From Paraburkholderia ferrariae NBRC 106233 (GTDB lineage Bacteria > Pseudomonadota > Gammaproteobacteria > Burkholderiales > Burkholderiaceae), in assembly GCF_000685035.1 (NCBI RefSeq), contig NZ_BAYB01000007.1, positions 124,001 to 188,000 on the forward strand: a stretch of 64,000 nt of DNA, in the 5' to 3' direction. The stretch's first letter is position 1; the number at the start of each line of letters is the position of its first letter. The notes beneath the pieces are model-generated. The model was not told the DNA's origin and ran no database searches. It worked only from the letters and a program-made list of their open reading frames with translations. Both the position numbers and the translations under genes were made by a program. Of this stretch, positions 41,074-50,630 are shown piece by piece.

Positions 41074-42510
41074 TTATACAAAACCAATGCGCCGGCCTTG
41101 GCTTTGGTCGGCGCGCGACGGCGCGCCATCCAAGGCCGAAAGCAAGAACACCTGCTCAATCTTCGATTTACCCGCTCGGGCTGAAAGTCGGGCGCCTTCC
41201 CGAACGACGAAAGCAACGTCTGACAGCGGCCTGCCCGCCAGACGTTTCGCGAGAGGGGCCCGGTCCACGCTAGCGTCTTTTGGAAGGTCAGACAGTAGTT
41301 TGCTGAGCAGTGCGGCCACTTCTTCCTCTGTGGCAGGAGGGACTTCGATCACGTGGTCGAAGCGCCCGCGCCGCAAGATGGCCGCATCGATCATCTCGAT
41401 CCGGTTCGTCATTCCTACGACGAGGACATGGTTTCTTCCGGCCTCGGGAATTCGCCGCAGAAACTCTGCCACCTCCTCGACACGATGATGGCTTCCACCA
41501 GATCCTGCTTCGCGGTCGGCGAGGAAAGACTCCATCTCGTCGATGACCAGCACGGAAGGAGCACTCTTCATCGCCTTGTTGAAGATCTCTGCAACCTTCT
41601 TGCTGGTCTCGTGGATGTATGGGCTCGCGACGCTCGATGCATCGATCTGGAAAGATGACCACCCTAGGAACTCCACGAGCTGCTCGACCGCAAAAGTCTT
41701 GCCACAGCCGGGCAGCCCGTGCAGCGCTATGGCCGACGGAAAGCCTACCCCCAAAGCGGCGTATCGCTCTTTGTTTCTCACGATGTCAACGATGTGCTCG
41801 TTGAAGAACGCCTCAAGCATTGGCCGGCCGGGCAATGAGAACGGTGCGTCTGAGTCGATGCCCGCATTGTCGCGAAGCATCGGGATTCGATCGGCAATCG
41901 CCGGTTGGGGGAGGGCCGCTTGCTCGTCATCGTCCTGCGTCACGTTGGTAAGCGCCACTACTCCGGACGCCGAGACCACATCGGTTAGGTTCGTAGACCC
42001 CATCCAACTGAGCATCTGCGACAGACGCCGGCCCGCCGTGGCGGACACTCGTGCGCCCCCTGTAAGCCAGTATCCGAGGAGCACATCGTCGTCAACGCGC
42101 GACGTGATCGTATAGGTCGGCAGCAATCGGCTGATGGCCTCGACATAAATCGCATCTTGCAACGGCGACTCGGCATCCGCCTCACGCGTCGCTTTTAGCG
42201 CCAGGGCGAAGCTGAGAGCCTCAGCTTTGTTGTTTGGAGATCGGCAATCGTTGACCGGAGCTAACATCTTGCTCGGAGCACTCGAGAGAGAACGGAGCTT
42301 GGTAGAGCCGAACGACAGAGGTTTTAATGCCGTGTCGTCAATGAGCCCTGCGGAGACCCATTTTGCATGGAGCGTCTCGTCGACGATAAGCGCTCGGCCG
42401 CCACCGTCAGTCGCGACGATCTGCCAGCCGAGGCCTCCATGGAGCAGCCTTCCACAACGTGCTCCGTCAGGCAATTTGTGGCTGATCGGTAGCCAGGCAT
42501 CTAACGACAT
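41074..42510 (-). CDS. AAA+ ATPase of the Hsp70 operon
   Basis: 478 residues. An unknown N-terminal domain (~1-220) precedes one AAA module of the Cdc48/FtsH type: Walker A ALHGLPGCGKTFAVEQ (~262-277), Walker B SVLVIDEMESFLADRE (~316-331), second region of homology MTNRIEMIDAAILRRGRFDH (~366-385, arginine finger). It lacks protease motifs. It probably acts as an unfoldase or remodeller beside the Hsp70. The start lies 3 nt after the Hsp70-like stop. Confidence 0.88.
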   Translation of the reverse strand: MSLDAWLPISHKLPDGARCGRLLHGGLGWQIVATDGGGRALIVDETLHAKWVSAGLIDDTALKPLSFGSTKLRSLSSAPSKMLAPVNDCRSPNNKAEALSFALALKATREADAESPLQDAIYVEAISRLLPTYTITSRVDDDVLLGYWLTGGARVSATAGRRLSQMLSWMGSTNLTDVVSASGVVALTNVTQDDDEQAALPQPAIADRIPMLRDNAGIDSDAPFSLPGRPMLEAFFNEHIVDIVRNKERYAALGVGFPSAIALHGLPGCGKTFAVEQLVEFLGWSSFQIDASSVASPYIHETSKKVAEIFNKAMKSAPSVLVIDEMESFLADREAGSGGSHHRVEEVAEFLRRIPEAGRNHVLVVGMTNRIEMIDAAILRRGRFDHVIEVPPATEEEVAALLSKLLSDLPKDASVDRAPLAKRLAGRPLSDVAFVVREGARLSARAGKSKIEQVFLLSALDGAPSRADQSQGRRIGFV

Positions 42511-42513
42511 GGC

Positions 42514-45006
42514 CTATCCTACCAAGATGTTTGAACCGGTCAGCATCTGATCATCCCCGCCGAGGCTGATGCGGATCGAGTCCAAATGGTCAACGACGTT
42601 TCGCAACTGGTCGATGTCGTTCTTCTCAAGAGCGGTGAGGCCTGCCAAGGCGAGTTGCTCGTGTTCCCGGGCACTGTGGAATAGGTGGGGAGAGCTCGCA
42701 AGCCACTTGAATCGGTCGATGACGAACCAGTCCTGGCGGGCGAGAATGTCCCAGTTTTTCCCACGCAATTCGCGCAAGTGCGATTCGAAGTCGCCGCTGT
42801 TGTTGGCGATGGCGCGCCGCGCGGTGGCGGCGAGGTTGTCGAATGCAGATTCCTCAGCGGGCCTCGCATGCTTTCTTACAATTTCGTCGAAAATCGACAC
42901 GCAACTCTCAAGGTCTATTGTGCGAATGTCCCGCAAGTTTGCTCTGCGGGTAAGAGCCAAAAGCTTCTTCGCATCCTGCACGTCATCCATGGCCTGCTTG
43001 GCGGATTCAGGATCACCCTTTGTCGCGCCGGTCCTCGCGCTTTGAAGCTTGTCGCGAGCGCGATCGAGTTGAGGATCGTTGACTTTTTTCGCAATAGCGT
43101 CGATGCGAGATTCCAGACTGCCCGCGTCGTCCTCGATTAGTTTCGCGGCGTTGGAGTAATCGATCTGACCGTCCTGGCGCGAATAGAAATTGCGGCCGCC
43201 ATTAAAGTTCGCGCCAATCGACGGGACCGTGACGTCGAGCTCGATCGCTCCGGAGTCATGCGCCTCGTAGTCGACGAGCAACTCCGCTCCTTTGACGATG
43301 ACACCGTCCGAGAAATCGGAGCCCCGAATCTCGAAGAGCCCAATGAAGCGATTGTCTGTGGGAGGTTCGTCGATCGAGCCCTCGAACAGCTTGAACTTGA
43401 GAGAACCCGGAGCCCCGGCCCGCAGCGATTCGTCTGCGCGAAACGTAATTTTCCCCCTCTTCGGAAGAGGGTCGCCCTCGCGCACGATATAAGCCATGAT
43501 CATGCGGCCGCCAAGCTTCTCGCGTGCCTCGACCCCGATCGAGTGCGAGGCGGGAATGGCGTCGATTTGTGCGGCCGTGCGGGCAATGATGATCTTGTCT
43601 TGCGGCAGTGTGATGTGCCCTCCGGCTCCATCGAAGACGAAGACCTTGAAAACATTCTCACCGGGTTTGGCTAGAGGCACTTCAACGTTGGCGCCATCCT
43701 TGAGCTCGACTCTTCCAGATGACCAGCCGGTATCGAGGCTGTCGATCTGGAATGCGGCGCTGGCGACAACCTGGCCCGTAGCCTTGGCGACGATGCGCGC
43801 TTTCGTGTCGGGCGTGCGCGCAACGTAGTTGAAAGTGAGGTTTAACCCGCCGCCGGATGAAAGTTCCCCACGCCCGCTCTTGCGTCCCCGGCTGTGGCTC
43901 GTCCAATCAATGGATTCCGCGAAAACTGCCGCACCCTCCGACACCGCGGTCATCGGATTGACATCCGTCGATGCGGCGATCCCCAGCTCAAAGGCGACCT
44001 TATCGCGCAGTGGCTTGTACTGGGTTGGTCCGCCCACGAATACTACGCGGCCCACGTCGTGTGCGGTGAGTCCTGCCTTGTCGAGCGTATCCCGTGCCGC
44101 CTGGATGGCTTCTTCGAGTTTATCGGCGATCAGATTGTCGTATTCGGCGCGGGTGACGGGAATATCCAAATAAATATCTGCCCCCGATCTATCCTTGACG
44201 CGCAGTTCACTGTCGTCGAGGCTGATGATCGACTCGTCCCTGGCCGAAAGCTCGATCTTCGCTCGCTCGGTCGCCCACTCTGCCATGTGCCGCAATGCGC
44301 TGTATTGTTTGTCTAACGAGAAGTTATCCGGCAAGTCGAAGTTTTGCATCAACCACGGCTTGACGACGTTGTCCATGAGAGCGCGATCGAAATCGCGTCC
44401 GCCGCACATTGCCACGCCACCATGCGCCAGCAGGCTGACGCGCCCGTTGATGCTTTCCGCTATGGCGATATCCAGCGTGCCACCGCCCAAATCAAAAACG
44501 AGGAAGATGCCGTCAGACTTACGCTGGCGCATTACACTCATCACAGCGGCTACCGGCTCCTGCATTAGTGCGACTTTGCCAAGGCCTGCGGACTCCGCCG
44601 CAGCCATCGTCGCGTCTTTCTGCATTTGATTGAACGCCGCCGGCACCGTGATCACGGTGCCCGTGTCCGGGTCGTTTCGAATCTCTTCCGGCAGATAGCC
44701 GAAGAGCACGCGCAGAATCTCCGCGGAGCACTCTTCGGGCGTCATGACCAGTCCGACCGCCGACAGGTTAATCGGCGTGCTTGTGCCCATGAGACGTTTG
44801 AAAAGCTTTGCCGCATTGTCGGGACTGCGCGCAGCATTTTCGTAGGCCCGTTGGCCGAAGTATCTATTGCCGCGCTTATCTACAAAGATAGCCGAAGGCG
44901 TCACGTCGTTCTGCTCGGGGCTTTTGTAAAGCCTTACGTTTTCGCCGTCGTAGGTGGTAATCGCGCTGTTCGTGGTACCGAGATCAATTCCAACATAATG
45001 CTTCAT
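42514..45006 (-). CDS. Hsp70/DnaK-like chaperone, 830 residues
   Basis: Actin-like ATPase domain with all phosphate motifs: VGIDLGTTNSAITTYD (4-19), FLVFDLGGGTLDIAI (~165-180) and GRVVFVGGPTQYKPLRD (~320-336). A beta-rich substrate domain follows (~400-500, SIGVEAREKLGGRMIMAYIV), then ~300 residues of helical extension in place of the short DnaK lid. About 190 residues longer than housekeeping DnaK and without the EEVD-like end, so it is a specialised paralogue. Its start overlaps the GrpE-like stop (ATGA). A longer frame upstream of 45006 merely overlaps that gene. Confidence 0.93.
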   Translation of the reverse strand: MKHYVGIDLGTTNSAITTYDGENVRLYKSPEQNDVTPSAIFVDKRGNRYFGQRAYENAARSPDNAAKLFKRLMGTSTPINLSAVGLVMTPEECSAEILRVLFGYLPEEIRNDPDTGTVITVPAAFNQMQKDATMAAAESAGLGKVALMQEPVAAVMSVMRQRKSDGIFLVFDLGGGTLDIAIAESINGRVSLLAHGGVAMCGGRDFDRALMDNVVKPWLMQNFDLPDNFSLDKQYSALRHMAEWATERAKIELSARDESIISLDDSELRVKDRSGADIYLDIPVTRAEYDNLIADKLEEAIQAARDTLDKAGLTAHDVGRVVFVGGPTQYKPLRDKVAFELGIAASTDVNPMTAVSEGAAVFAESIDWTSHSRGRKSGRGELSSGGGLNLTFNYVARTPDTKARIVAKATGQVVASAAFQIDSLDTGWSSGRVELKDGANVEVPLAKPGENVFKVFVFDGAGGHITLPQDKIIIARTAAQIDAIPASHSIGVEAREKLGGRMIMAYIVREGDPLPKRGKITFRADESLRAGAPGSLKFKLFEGSIDEPPTDNRFIGLFEIRGSDFSDGVIVKGAELLVDYEAHDSGAIELDVTVPSIGANFNGGRNFYSRQDGQIDYSNAAKLIEDDAGSLESRIDAIAKKVNDPQLDRARDKLQSARTGATKGDPESAKQAMDDVQDAKKLLALTRRANLRDIRTIDLESCVSIFDEIVRKHARPAEESAFDNLAATARRAIANNSGDFESHLRELRGKNWDILARQDWFVIDRFKWLASSPHLFHSAREHEQLALAGLTALEKNDIDQLRNVVDHLDSIRISLGGDDQMLTGSNILVG

Positions 45007-45377
45007 GTGCGGCTCCTGCTCGCGAGCAACATGGTTCCTGCCTTGACGACACCGTCGGCGCCCATGAGGATCGGCTCGACCATCTGTTCGACGTAAAGCT
45101 GTTCGTCCGTCCCGTAGTCGCCGATATTGAGCGCAGAGGCGGCCATTCCAAGGTCGTAGTCCTGGCCCTCGAGATTCACAAGGCGCAGGCCAGCAACCTG
45201 AAGGCTCTCGTCGAGCCTCTTTTGGAAATAGCGAAGCTGATTGGCATATCGGCCGGCCTCGCCGGCGTCCAGTTTTGTCAGAACCTTGGCGAAGATTTTT
45301 GCGAATCGCCAACTCTCGACGGCAATGTCGATCAATGGCTGGCGATCGACCATTGCACTCTCGATCTCAGTGTCCAT
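45003..45377 (-). CDS. GrpE-like nucleotide exchange factor
   Basis: 124 residues. An N-terminal helix (SWRFAKIFAKVLTKLDAGEA; YANQLRYFQKRLDESLQ) precedes a GrpE-style beta domain: VAGLRLVNLEGQDYDLGMAA and VEQMVEPILMGADGVVKAG. These match the GxxY-D-G-M/A...V..ME.PxI...G.V...G pattern of the GrpE head. The long dimer helix of standard GrpE is shortened. As first gene of the operon it would recharge the neighbouring Hsp70-like protein. Confidence 0.65.
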   Translation of the reverse strand: MDTEIESAMVDRQPLIDIAVESWRFAKIFAKVLTKLDAGEAGRYANQLRYFQKRLDESLQVAGLRLVNLEGQDYDLGMAASALNIGDYGTDEQLYVEQMVEPILMGADGVVKAGTMLLASRSRT

Positions 45378-46386
45378 GCATCCCCCGCCGCAGAGAGCCG
45401 ACGCTGTAGAGAGTCGCGGCGTGCCTGCGAAAATTGGTTACAAATTGTTGCAATATTACGTGCGAGGACAGGAGTTGTCGACTGTACGGCTCGCTACAAA
45501 ATCACTTTTCCAACAGAGAGCTTCGACTTCCCGATTGCCAACATTTTTTCGTGTGCGGCTAGTCGCGATCCCCCTTTGATCGAGCATTTTGCGATTGCGC
45601 GGTGGAATGGTCGTCGTGGAGTCGGATGGTGATGGCTGGTGGTGGACTTGCGCGGCATTCGACGTTGAGGCGTGCAGGATAAAGCTTTGTTGCGTTGTCC
45701 CCATACTTGTCGCGTTGATGGCGTAGGCGAGGTCGTCTGCACTTTTGCCACGTATCCGGCCAGTCTGTAGGTCGACAAGCGTCAAAGGCCACGAAGATTC
45801 CAGAATCGCCGGACCATCGGCGAGCGCTGATAATCAACTCGGTGACGTACTCGGGCAGCGGTGCTCAGGGAAGGTTGGAAGGAGGCCCTTCGTCGAGTTA
45901 CGATGGGACTTAAACGATGTGGGCGGTGGGTTCGCTTCTGAGGCTGTCTTCGTAGCTAACTCGGTAATTCATCTAAGGCTCCGGCCGTCTGGGCAATATC
46001 GGAGCGTCGAATGTGGCAGTTGCTGAATTCTTTTCGATATCAAGCGGCATGAGAAGGCGACCGCGAACGCTATATGTATAGAGAGAGCAGGCGGCGACAG
46101 CGATTTCAATGATGCTTTATCGCTGGCACCAGCCCGGCACAGATATTGTCTGCCCGGACGCGCCAAGGATTGGGGGGCGGTGCAGTCTGCAAATTCCTGT
46201 TGCGGACTGACCACATCCAGGGCAAAATCTCGCCTCGTTGTATTTTTTGTTGTATCTGCAGGATCGAACTGGAGGCAAGCCTTATCTATCAAGGCGAGCG
46301 AGGGCTTCTTGGAACCCCTCAGCACCCACCAGTTTCGCGATCTGCAGTTGTCCAGCGCAGTCTGAAAAAGTAGGTTGTAGTCCCTG
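45378..46386. other. Long intergenic region before the integrase
   Basis: About 1 kb without a convincing gene. It should hold the minus-strand promoter of the chaperone operon near 45380-45480 (AT-rich, no clear -35/-10 pair). A minus-strand stretch at 45780-45690 (TLVDLQTGRIRGKSADDLAY) looks like a gene remnant. Two GTTGTAT direct repeats (46237 and 46249) belong to the integrase site. Confidence 0.4.
46237..46255 (+). repeat. Paired GTTGTAT repeats, probable integrase arm sites
   Basis: GTTGTAT at 46237-46243 and 46249-46255 (12-bp period). The same heptamer recurs at 46480 and 46499, and inverted at 46529, in front of the integrase gene. Arm-type integrase or excisionase sites show this kind of repetition. 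Confidence 0.5.
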
Positions 46387-46425
46387 AAACCCGCATGGCC
46401 ATTGGCTTTGCGGGTTTTTTGTTTT
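46387..46425 (+). terminator. Rho-independent terminator
   Basis: AAACCCGCA (46387-46395) pairs with TGCGGGTTT (46409-46417) over a 13-nt loop and runs into TTT-G-TTTT. It reads on the plus strand, before the integrase. Confidence 0.75.
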
Positions 46426-46479
46426 CTGCGGACGGTTCAGAAACGTCCATGGTCGGTTGTTAGAACCCGGACTTTTATC

Positions 46480-46535
46480 GTTGTATTTTCCCGTGTATGT
46501 TGTATCCCGTGCCCAATTCAGATGCGGGATACAAC
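46480..46535. promoter_or_regulatory. Integrase-proximal repeats and inverted repeat
   Basis: GTTGTAT at 46480 and 46499; the second extends to GTTGTATCCCG, which is exactly inverted as CGGGATACAAC at 46525-46535, ending 1 bp before ATG 46537. The position suits autorepression by the integrase and arm binding. Confidence 0.6.
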
Positions 46536-46536
46536 G

Positions 46537-47876
46537 ATGGCTCGATCTCCTCTCCATAAGCTCACCCGACTCGAGATTGCCAACGCAAGGCCGACGGTCA
46601 AACCTTACACCCTGTCGGACGGCGGACGCCTCTACGTGCTGGTCAAGCCCGAAGGTGCCAAGCTGTGGCGCTGGAACTATGATTTCGCTGGAAAAACCAG
46701 GACGATGGCTTTCGGCAGCTGGCCGGAAGTCTCGGAGAAGGAGGCACGCGCCGCTCATGCAGCCGCACGGGAGCTATTGCATCAAGGCATCGATCCCATG
46801 CAAAAGCGGCGCGAAGACAAACGTCGTGCAAGATTCAGCGCGAATGCCACCTTCGAAGCTGTCGCCAAGGCATGGATCGCGGAGCAGAAAGAGCACTGGT
46901 CCGCCAACTATCTCGACAAGATCGAACGGCGGCTCTCGAAGAACGTCTACCCCTGGCTTGGCAAGCGGCCGATCGCCGAGATCACCACGCCGGAATATGT
47001 GGAGCAGATCATTCGTCGCGCACGCGATCGTGGCGTACTCGACACGGCAAGAAGGGTGAGAGAAACCTGCAATTGCGTCTTTCGGCATGCGGTCGAGAAC
47101 GGGCTCATCAAGTCGTCTGAAAATCCCGCGATCGATCCCAAGGTGGGCGGCGTGAGAACGCCGCCGGTGCAGCATTACGCAGCCATCACGGACCCTGAGG
47201 CGCTGGGTCAGTTGATGCGGGTGATCAGGTCGTACAAGGGAACACCGATTGTCGGGCCGCGTTGCAGTTCGTGCCGTTGGTCTTTCAGAGGCCGGCCCAG
47301 ATAAGGACCGCGCGATGGGAACAGTTCGACCTAGATAACGCACTCTGGACCTGCCCGGCGGCGATGATGAAGGGAAAGTTGGCGCGCAAGAAAGACGGAC
47401 CGCCTCACTACGTGCCACTGTCGCGCCAGGCTGTCGCAATACTCCGCGATCTGTATCCGCTAACGGGCCCGGTAGGTTATGTGTTTCCGAGCAGGAAGGC
47501 GGGGCTACCTATGTCGGACGGTACGATCAACGCGGCTCTGCGGACTATCGGCTATTCGGGGCACGAGATGACCGGGCATGGCTTTCGCGCAACCGGCCGT
47601 ACTCTAATTCGGGAGCGCCTGGGTTACGACAGGGAAGTCGTTGAACGGCATCTTGCTCACGGGAGCGACGAGGAGCTGGGAAACGCGTACGACCGGGCGC
47701 AATTCTTCGACCAGCGGCGACAGATGATCCAAGGCTGGTCCGATTACCTCGATCGGCTAGCGTGCGACAAAAGCGAAGCCGATTTCGCTTCGTCGCATGT
47801 GCCGGCTCAGGAGAAGGCACCGTTCGTGGAGGGAGCGATCACAAGTGCGGAGCTGGCATACTCATCTGCACAATGA
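46537..47876 (+). pseudogene. P4-type (DUF4102) integrase, frameshifted
   Basis: MARSPLHKLTRLEIANARPT opens the DUF4102 arm-binding domain (TLSDGGRLYVLVKPEGAKLW), followed by the SAM-like core (ATFEAVAKAWIAEQKEHWSA). Near 47250 one C seems missing (GTCGGGCC for GTCCGGGCC), shifting the frame in the catalytic domain; it goes on in the next frame (ALQFVPLVFQRPAQIRTARW; HGFRATGRTL; HLAHGSDEELGNAYDRAQF, with the Tyr) to 47876. Restoring the base gives a full ~447-residue integrase with R, HxxR, H and Y present. A recent lesion or a sequencing error is likely. Confidence 0.88.
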
Positions 47877-47927
47877 GTTTGCTGCAGAGAAGCAGCGAAA
47901 GGGCCAGAAAAATCAGTTATGCTAAAT

Positions 47928-48002
47928 TGATCATTACCAAGTGATCATGCGAATTTGCAAATTCTGCGAGGGCGTAGTCTCACGACTAATATTGTGAGAC
48001 TA
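47928..48002. repeat. Palindrome cluster at the island border
   Basis: TGATCA occurs at 47928 and 47942; a perfect 14-bp palindrome GAATTTGCAAATTC lies at 47951-47964; TAGTCTCAC is inverted as GTGAGACTA (47975-47983 and 47994-48002, 10-nt loop). All lie between the integrase stop and the truncated LysR gene. It may hold the attachment site; the last hairpin could also be a terminator. Confidence 0.5.
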
Positions 48003-48030
48003 GCTGACTTCGAATAGTTCACGTGCACGA

Positions 48031-48627
48031 TCAGCGATGAATGACACACGCCGGGCACGATGTGCGGGCAAGCTCGGCGAGCATTGACGGATAGCCGGCA
48101 CGCCGCAAATACGCACGACTGCCTACAAGCCGGAACGTAACCTTGCCGATGGGCCGCGCAACCAGCGTGGAAGGCAATAGTCCGCGACTCGTGACTCTCA
48201 GCGCCAGGTCGAACCCCTCTTCGACAAGATTGACCTGCCGGCCGGACATGTCGATATCGAGTCGAACCTCGGGAAAGGCCGACTGATATCCGGAAAGTAA
48301 CTGCACGAATTCGGCGTTGGCCATCCATACCGGCACGCTGACTTTCAACACGCCAGTGGGAGAAGTCGTGGCGTTTCTGACAACCGCCTCGACTTCGTTG
48401 AGTTCGTCCAGCATGCGTCGCGAGTGATCCAGATAGATCGCGCCGGGCTCGGTCAGGCTCAAACGCCGGCTGGTCCGGTTAAGCAGGCGCGTACCCAGTT
48501 TGCTTTCGAGGTCGATGACGTGTTTGCTGGCCATCGCCGTCGAAATGCTCATGCGCCGCGCGGCGGAGGAGAAACTTCCGAGTTCCGCGACTAGCCGGAA
48601 TATTTTTATGCTGACGAGCGTATCCAT
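48031..48627 (-). pseudogene. LysR-type regulator lacking its C-terminus
   Basis: 198 residues against ~300 for the family. HTH: GSFSSAARRMSISTAMASKH, then LLNRTSRRLSLTEPGAIYLD and the start of the effector domain (GVLKVSVPVWMANAEFVQLL) up to YLRRAGYPSMLAELARTSCP. The frame then ends within a few codons near the island border. The missing ~100 residues comprise the second effector lobe, so ligand response should be lost. An in-frame ATG at 48642 is an alternative start. Confidence 0.75.
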
Positions 48628-48695
48628 CCGCGACAGCGTCAATCTCGCGGGGAAATCGAAGAAGTCATGCCGGACTCGTCACCATAGTGCGCGCA

Positions 48696-49502
48696 TCAGT
48701 AGCTGAACGCTCGTGAAGCGTCACCCGACTGCGGCGCACCGCTGAAGCGTCCCGCCAACGCTTCGGACGCACGGGCGAGCATCACAGCGTCGATCCCGAC
48801 GGCGACGAACCGTGCGCCCATCTCGAAGTAACGTTGCGCGCTTGGCTCGTCGACCATCAACAATCCCGCCGATTTGCCGCAACGCGCGAGGCGGCCAATC
48901 GCGGCATCGACGGCGCCGCGCACTTCGGGGTGGCCCGCTTTGCCCATGTGTCCGAGGCTTGCCGCCAGATCCGCCGGTCCGATGAACACGCCGTCCACGC
49001 CGGGCACGGCCGCGATCGCTTCGAGATTGTCGAGTCCCATGCGCGTCTCGATCTGAACCAGCACGCAAAGCTGCGCCGCTGCCTCGCGGGCGTAATTGCC
49101 GATACGGCCGAAGCGGGTCGCGCGCACCGTCGATCCGCCTACGCCGCGCACACCGTCCGGGGGATAACGCGTGGCTGCGACGGCGCGGGCCGCTTCTTCC
49201 GCCGTCTGAACGTAGGGAATCAGCAGCGTCTGCGCGCCGAGGTCGAGATAACGCTTGATGAGTACGGTGTCGTTCCAGGCCGGGCGCACCACGATCGAAG
49301 TAGGCGAAGCCTGCGTGGCCTGAAGTTGAGCCAGTATCGACGATACGTCGTTGGGCGCGTGCTCTGCATCGAGCATCAGCCAGTCGAATCCCGCGCCGGC
49401 GACGATCTCCGTCGTGTAGGCGTTCGCAAGCACGGACCAGAGCCCCACCTGCGGACGTCCGTCGGCGAGGGCTGCTTTGAAGCGGTTCACGGGGTTGTTC
49501 AT
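48696..49502 (-). CDS. HpcH/HpaI-family class II aldolase
   Basis: 268 residues with the family motifs: LMLDAEHAPND, SIVVRPAWND, LIPYVQTAEEAARAVAATRY, VQIETRMGLDNLEAI and FIGPADLAASLG. HpaI cleaves 4-hydroxy-2-oxoheptanedioate to pyruvate and succinic semialdehyde in 4-hydroxyphenylacetate breakdown; relatives act on other 2-keto-3-deoxy acids. Metal ligands (Glu of QIET, Asp of GPAD) are present. Divergent from the IclR gene across a 130-bp promoter region. The hydratase and FAH enzymes downstream support a ring-fission pathway. Confidence 0.88.
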   Translation of the reverse strand: MNNPVNRFKAALADGRPQVGLWSVLANAYTTEIVAGAGFDWLMLDAEHAPNDVSSILAQLQATQASPTSIVVRPAWNDTVLIKRYLDLGAQTLLIPYVQTAEEAARAVAATRYPPDGVRGVGGSTVRATRFGRIGNYAREAAAQLCVLVQIETRMGLDNLEAIAAVPGVDGVFIGPADLAASLGHMGKAGHPEVRGAVDAAIGRLARCGKSAGLLMVDEPSAQRYFEMGARFVAVGIDAVMLARASEALAGRFSGAPQSGDASRAFSY

Positions 49503-49591
49503 GATGGTTCGTCGGTCAGTCAGGAAGGCGCTGCAGCGAAGTCACTGTACGGATCTGTCGTGCGGCGGGCAATGTGTTCGTCGCATAATGT

Positions 49592-49604
49592 TCCACTGTG
49601 TGGA
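49592..49604. promoter_or_regulatory. IclR-type operator candidate
   Basis: TCCAC-TGT-GTGGA, a palindrome within TTCCACTGTGTGGACA, lies in the intergenic region between the aldolase gene and the IclR gene, 28 bp before the latter. IclR-family operators often have such TTCCAC...GTGGAA arms. Confidence 0.5.
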
Positions 49605-49632
49605 CATTGTTGATGAGCGGAGAGGACCGGAT

Positions 49633-50481
49633 ATGGAGATCGCAGGGCAGGACGACGATTCGTCGAAAGCGCAGGGCGTGCGGGTGGTCGATCGCGTTAT
49701 CGACACGTTGCGGATTCTCGCGTCCGGACAGGATCGGGGCGTACGCCTGACCGATGTGGTGACGCAAACCGGGCTGAGCCGGCCGACCGCGCACCGCATT
49801 TTGCAGGCGCTGATCAAGGGCGGGGCCGCGGAACAGGACGAGCATACGCGCCGTTATCTGATCGGCACGGAAATGATGCTGATGGGCTTCGCTCGCGTGA
49901 AGTTTCCGATTTGCGTGGCGGCCGAGCCTTATCTACTGCAGCTTGCCGAGGAACTCGGCGACACCGTGTTTCTCACGATCCGTTCGGGCTGCGATTCCGT
50001 CTGCGTGGATCGCAAGATCGGCAGCTATCCCGTCAAGGTCATGTCGATCGATGTGGGCGCGCGCCGTCCACTGGGTGCTGGCGTGGCAGGTGTCGTATTG
50101 CTGGCGGCGTTGCCGGACGAGACCGTCACCGATATTTGCGCGATGAACGAACCGCGCTTGCGGCAATTCAATCTCGACGGCTCGGCGATTCTCGAGCGGG
50201 TCGGCGAAACGCGCTCGCGAGGCTACGCATTCGTGCCGATGGGCGTGATGCCGGGCACGCGTGCGCTCGCGGTGCCCGTGCGCAACGCATCGGGCGCCAC
50301 CATCGCCGCGATCAGTATGACGTCGATTGCGGAGCGTTTGCCGCCCGAGAGCGTCGAGCGAGTGGTAGCGCTTCTCGCCAAAAAAGCGACCCTTGTGGCA
50401 CGCCGGCTCGATCAGATGGAAAGCGCCCGCTCTTCGCGGCGTGCTCCATCCTCACGTAAAAAAGTCCAGCCAGCGGAATAG
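49633..50481 (+). CDS. IclR-family transcriptional regulator
   Basis: 282 residues. N-terminal winged helix: VRLTDVVTQTGLSRPTAHRI (~37-56) and DEHTRRYLIGTEMMLMGF. The C-terminal GAF-like effector domain reads VFLTIRSGCDSVCVDRKIGS and RRPLGAGVAGVVLLAALPDE. IclR proteins repress or activate catabolic operons on binding an aromatic or short acid. ATG 49633 gives the standard length; longer frames start inside the promoter. Likely regulates the divergent aldolase and the operon downstream. Confidence 0.9.
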   Translation: MEIAGQDDDSSKAQGVRVVDRVIDTLRILASGQDRGVRLTDVVTQTGLSRPTAHRILQALIKGGAAEQDEHTRRYLIGTEMMLMGFARVKFPICVAAEPYLLQLAEELGDTVFLTIRSGCDSVCVDRKIGSYPVKVMSIDVGARRPLGAGVAGVVLLAALPDETVTDICAMNEPRLRQFNLDGSAILERVGETRSRGYAFVPMGVMPGTRALAVPVRNASGATIAAISMTSIAERLPPESVERVVALLAKKATLVARRLDQMESARSSRRAPSSRKKVQPAE

Positions 50482-50630
50482 ACGGCAACGTGACGGTTGT
50501 TGCGCCGCAGGCGGCGGTGCCATGATCTATTCAACAGCGAGGGGCACGGCTGCGAGGCCGAGTCCTTCACCACATAACATGCCGCCCGAAGGACCGATGT
50601 CCGTTACGGCGCGGCGCAGGAGATTATTCG

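Noticed and set aside
45007..45312. Longer start for the Hsp70-like gene
   Set aside because: The extra 102 residues are Arg/Pro-rich and antisense-like, overlapping the GrpE-like gene; MKHYVGIDLG is the family start.
46220..46330. tRNA gene as island attachment site
   Set aside because: I looked for a cloverleaf and CCA end near the arm repeats and found none.
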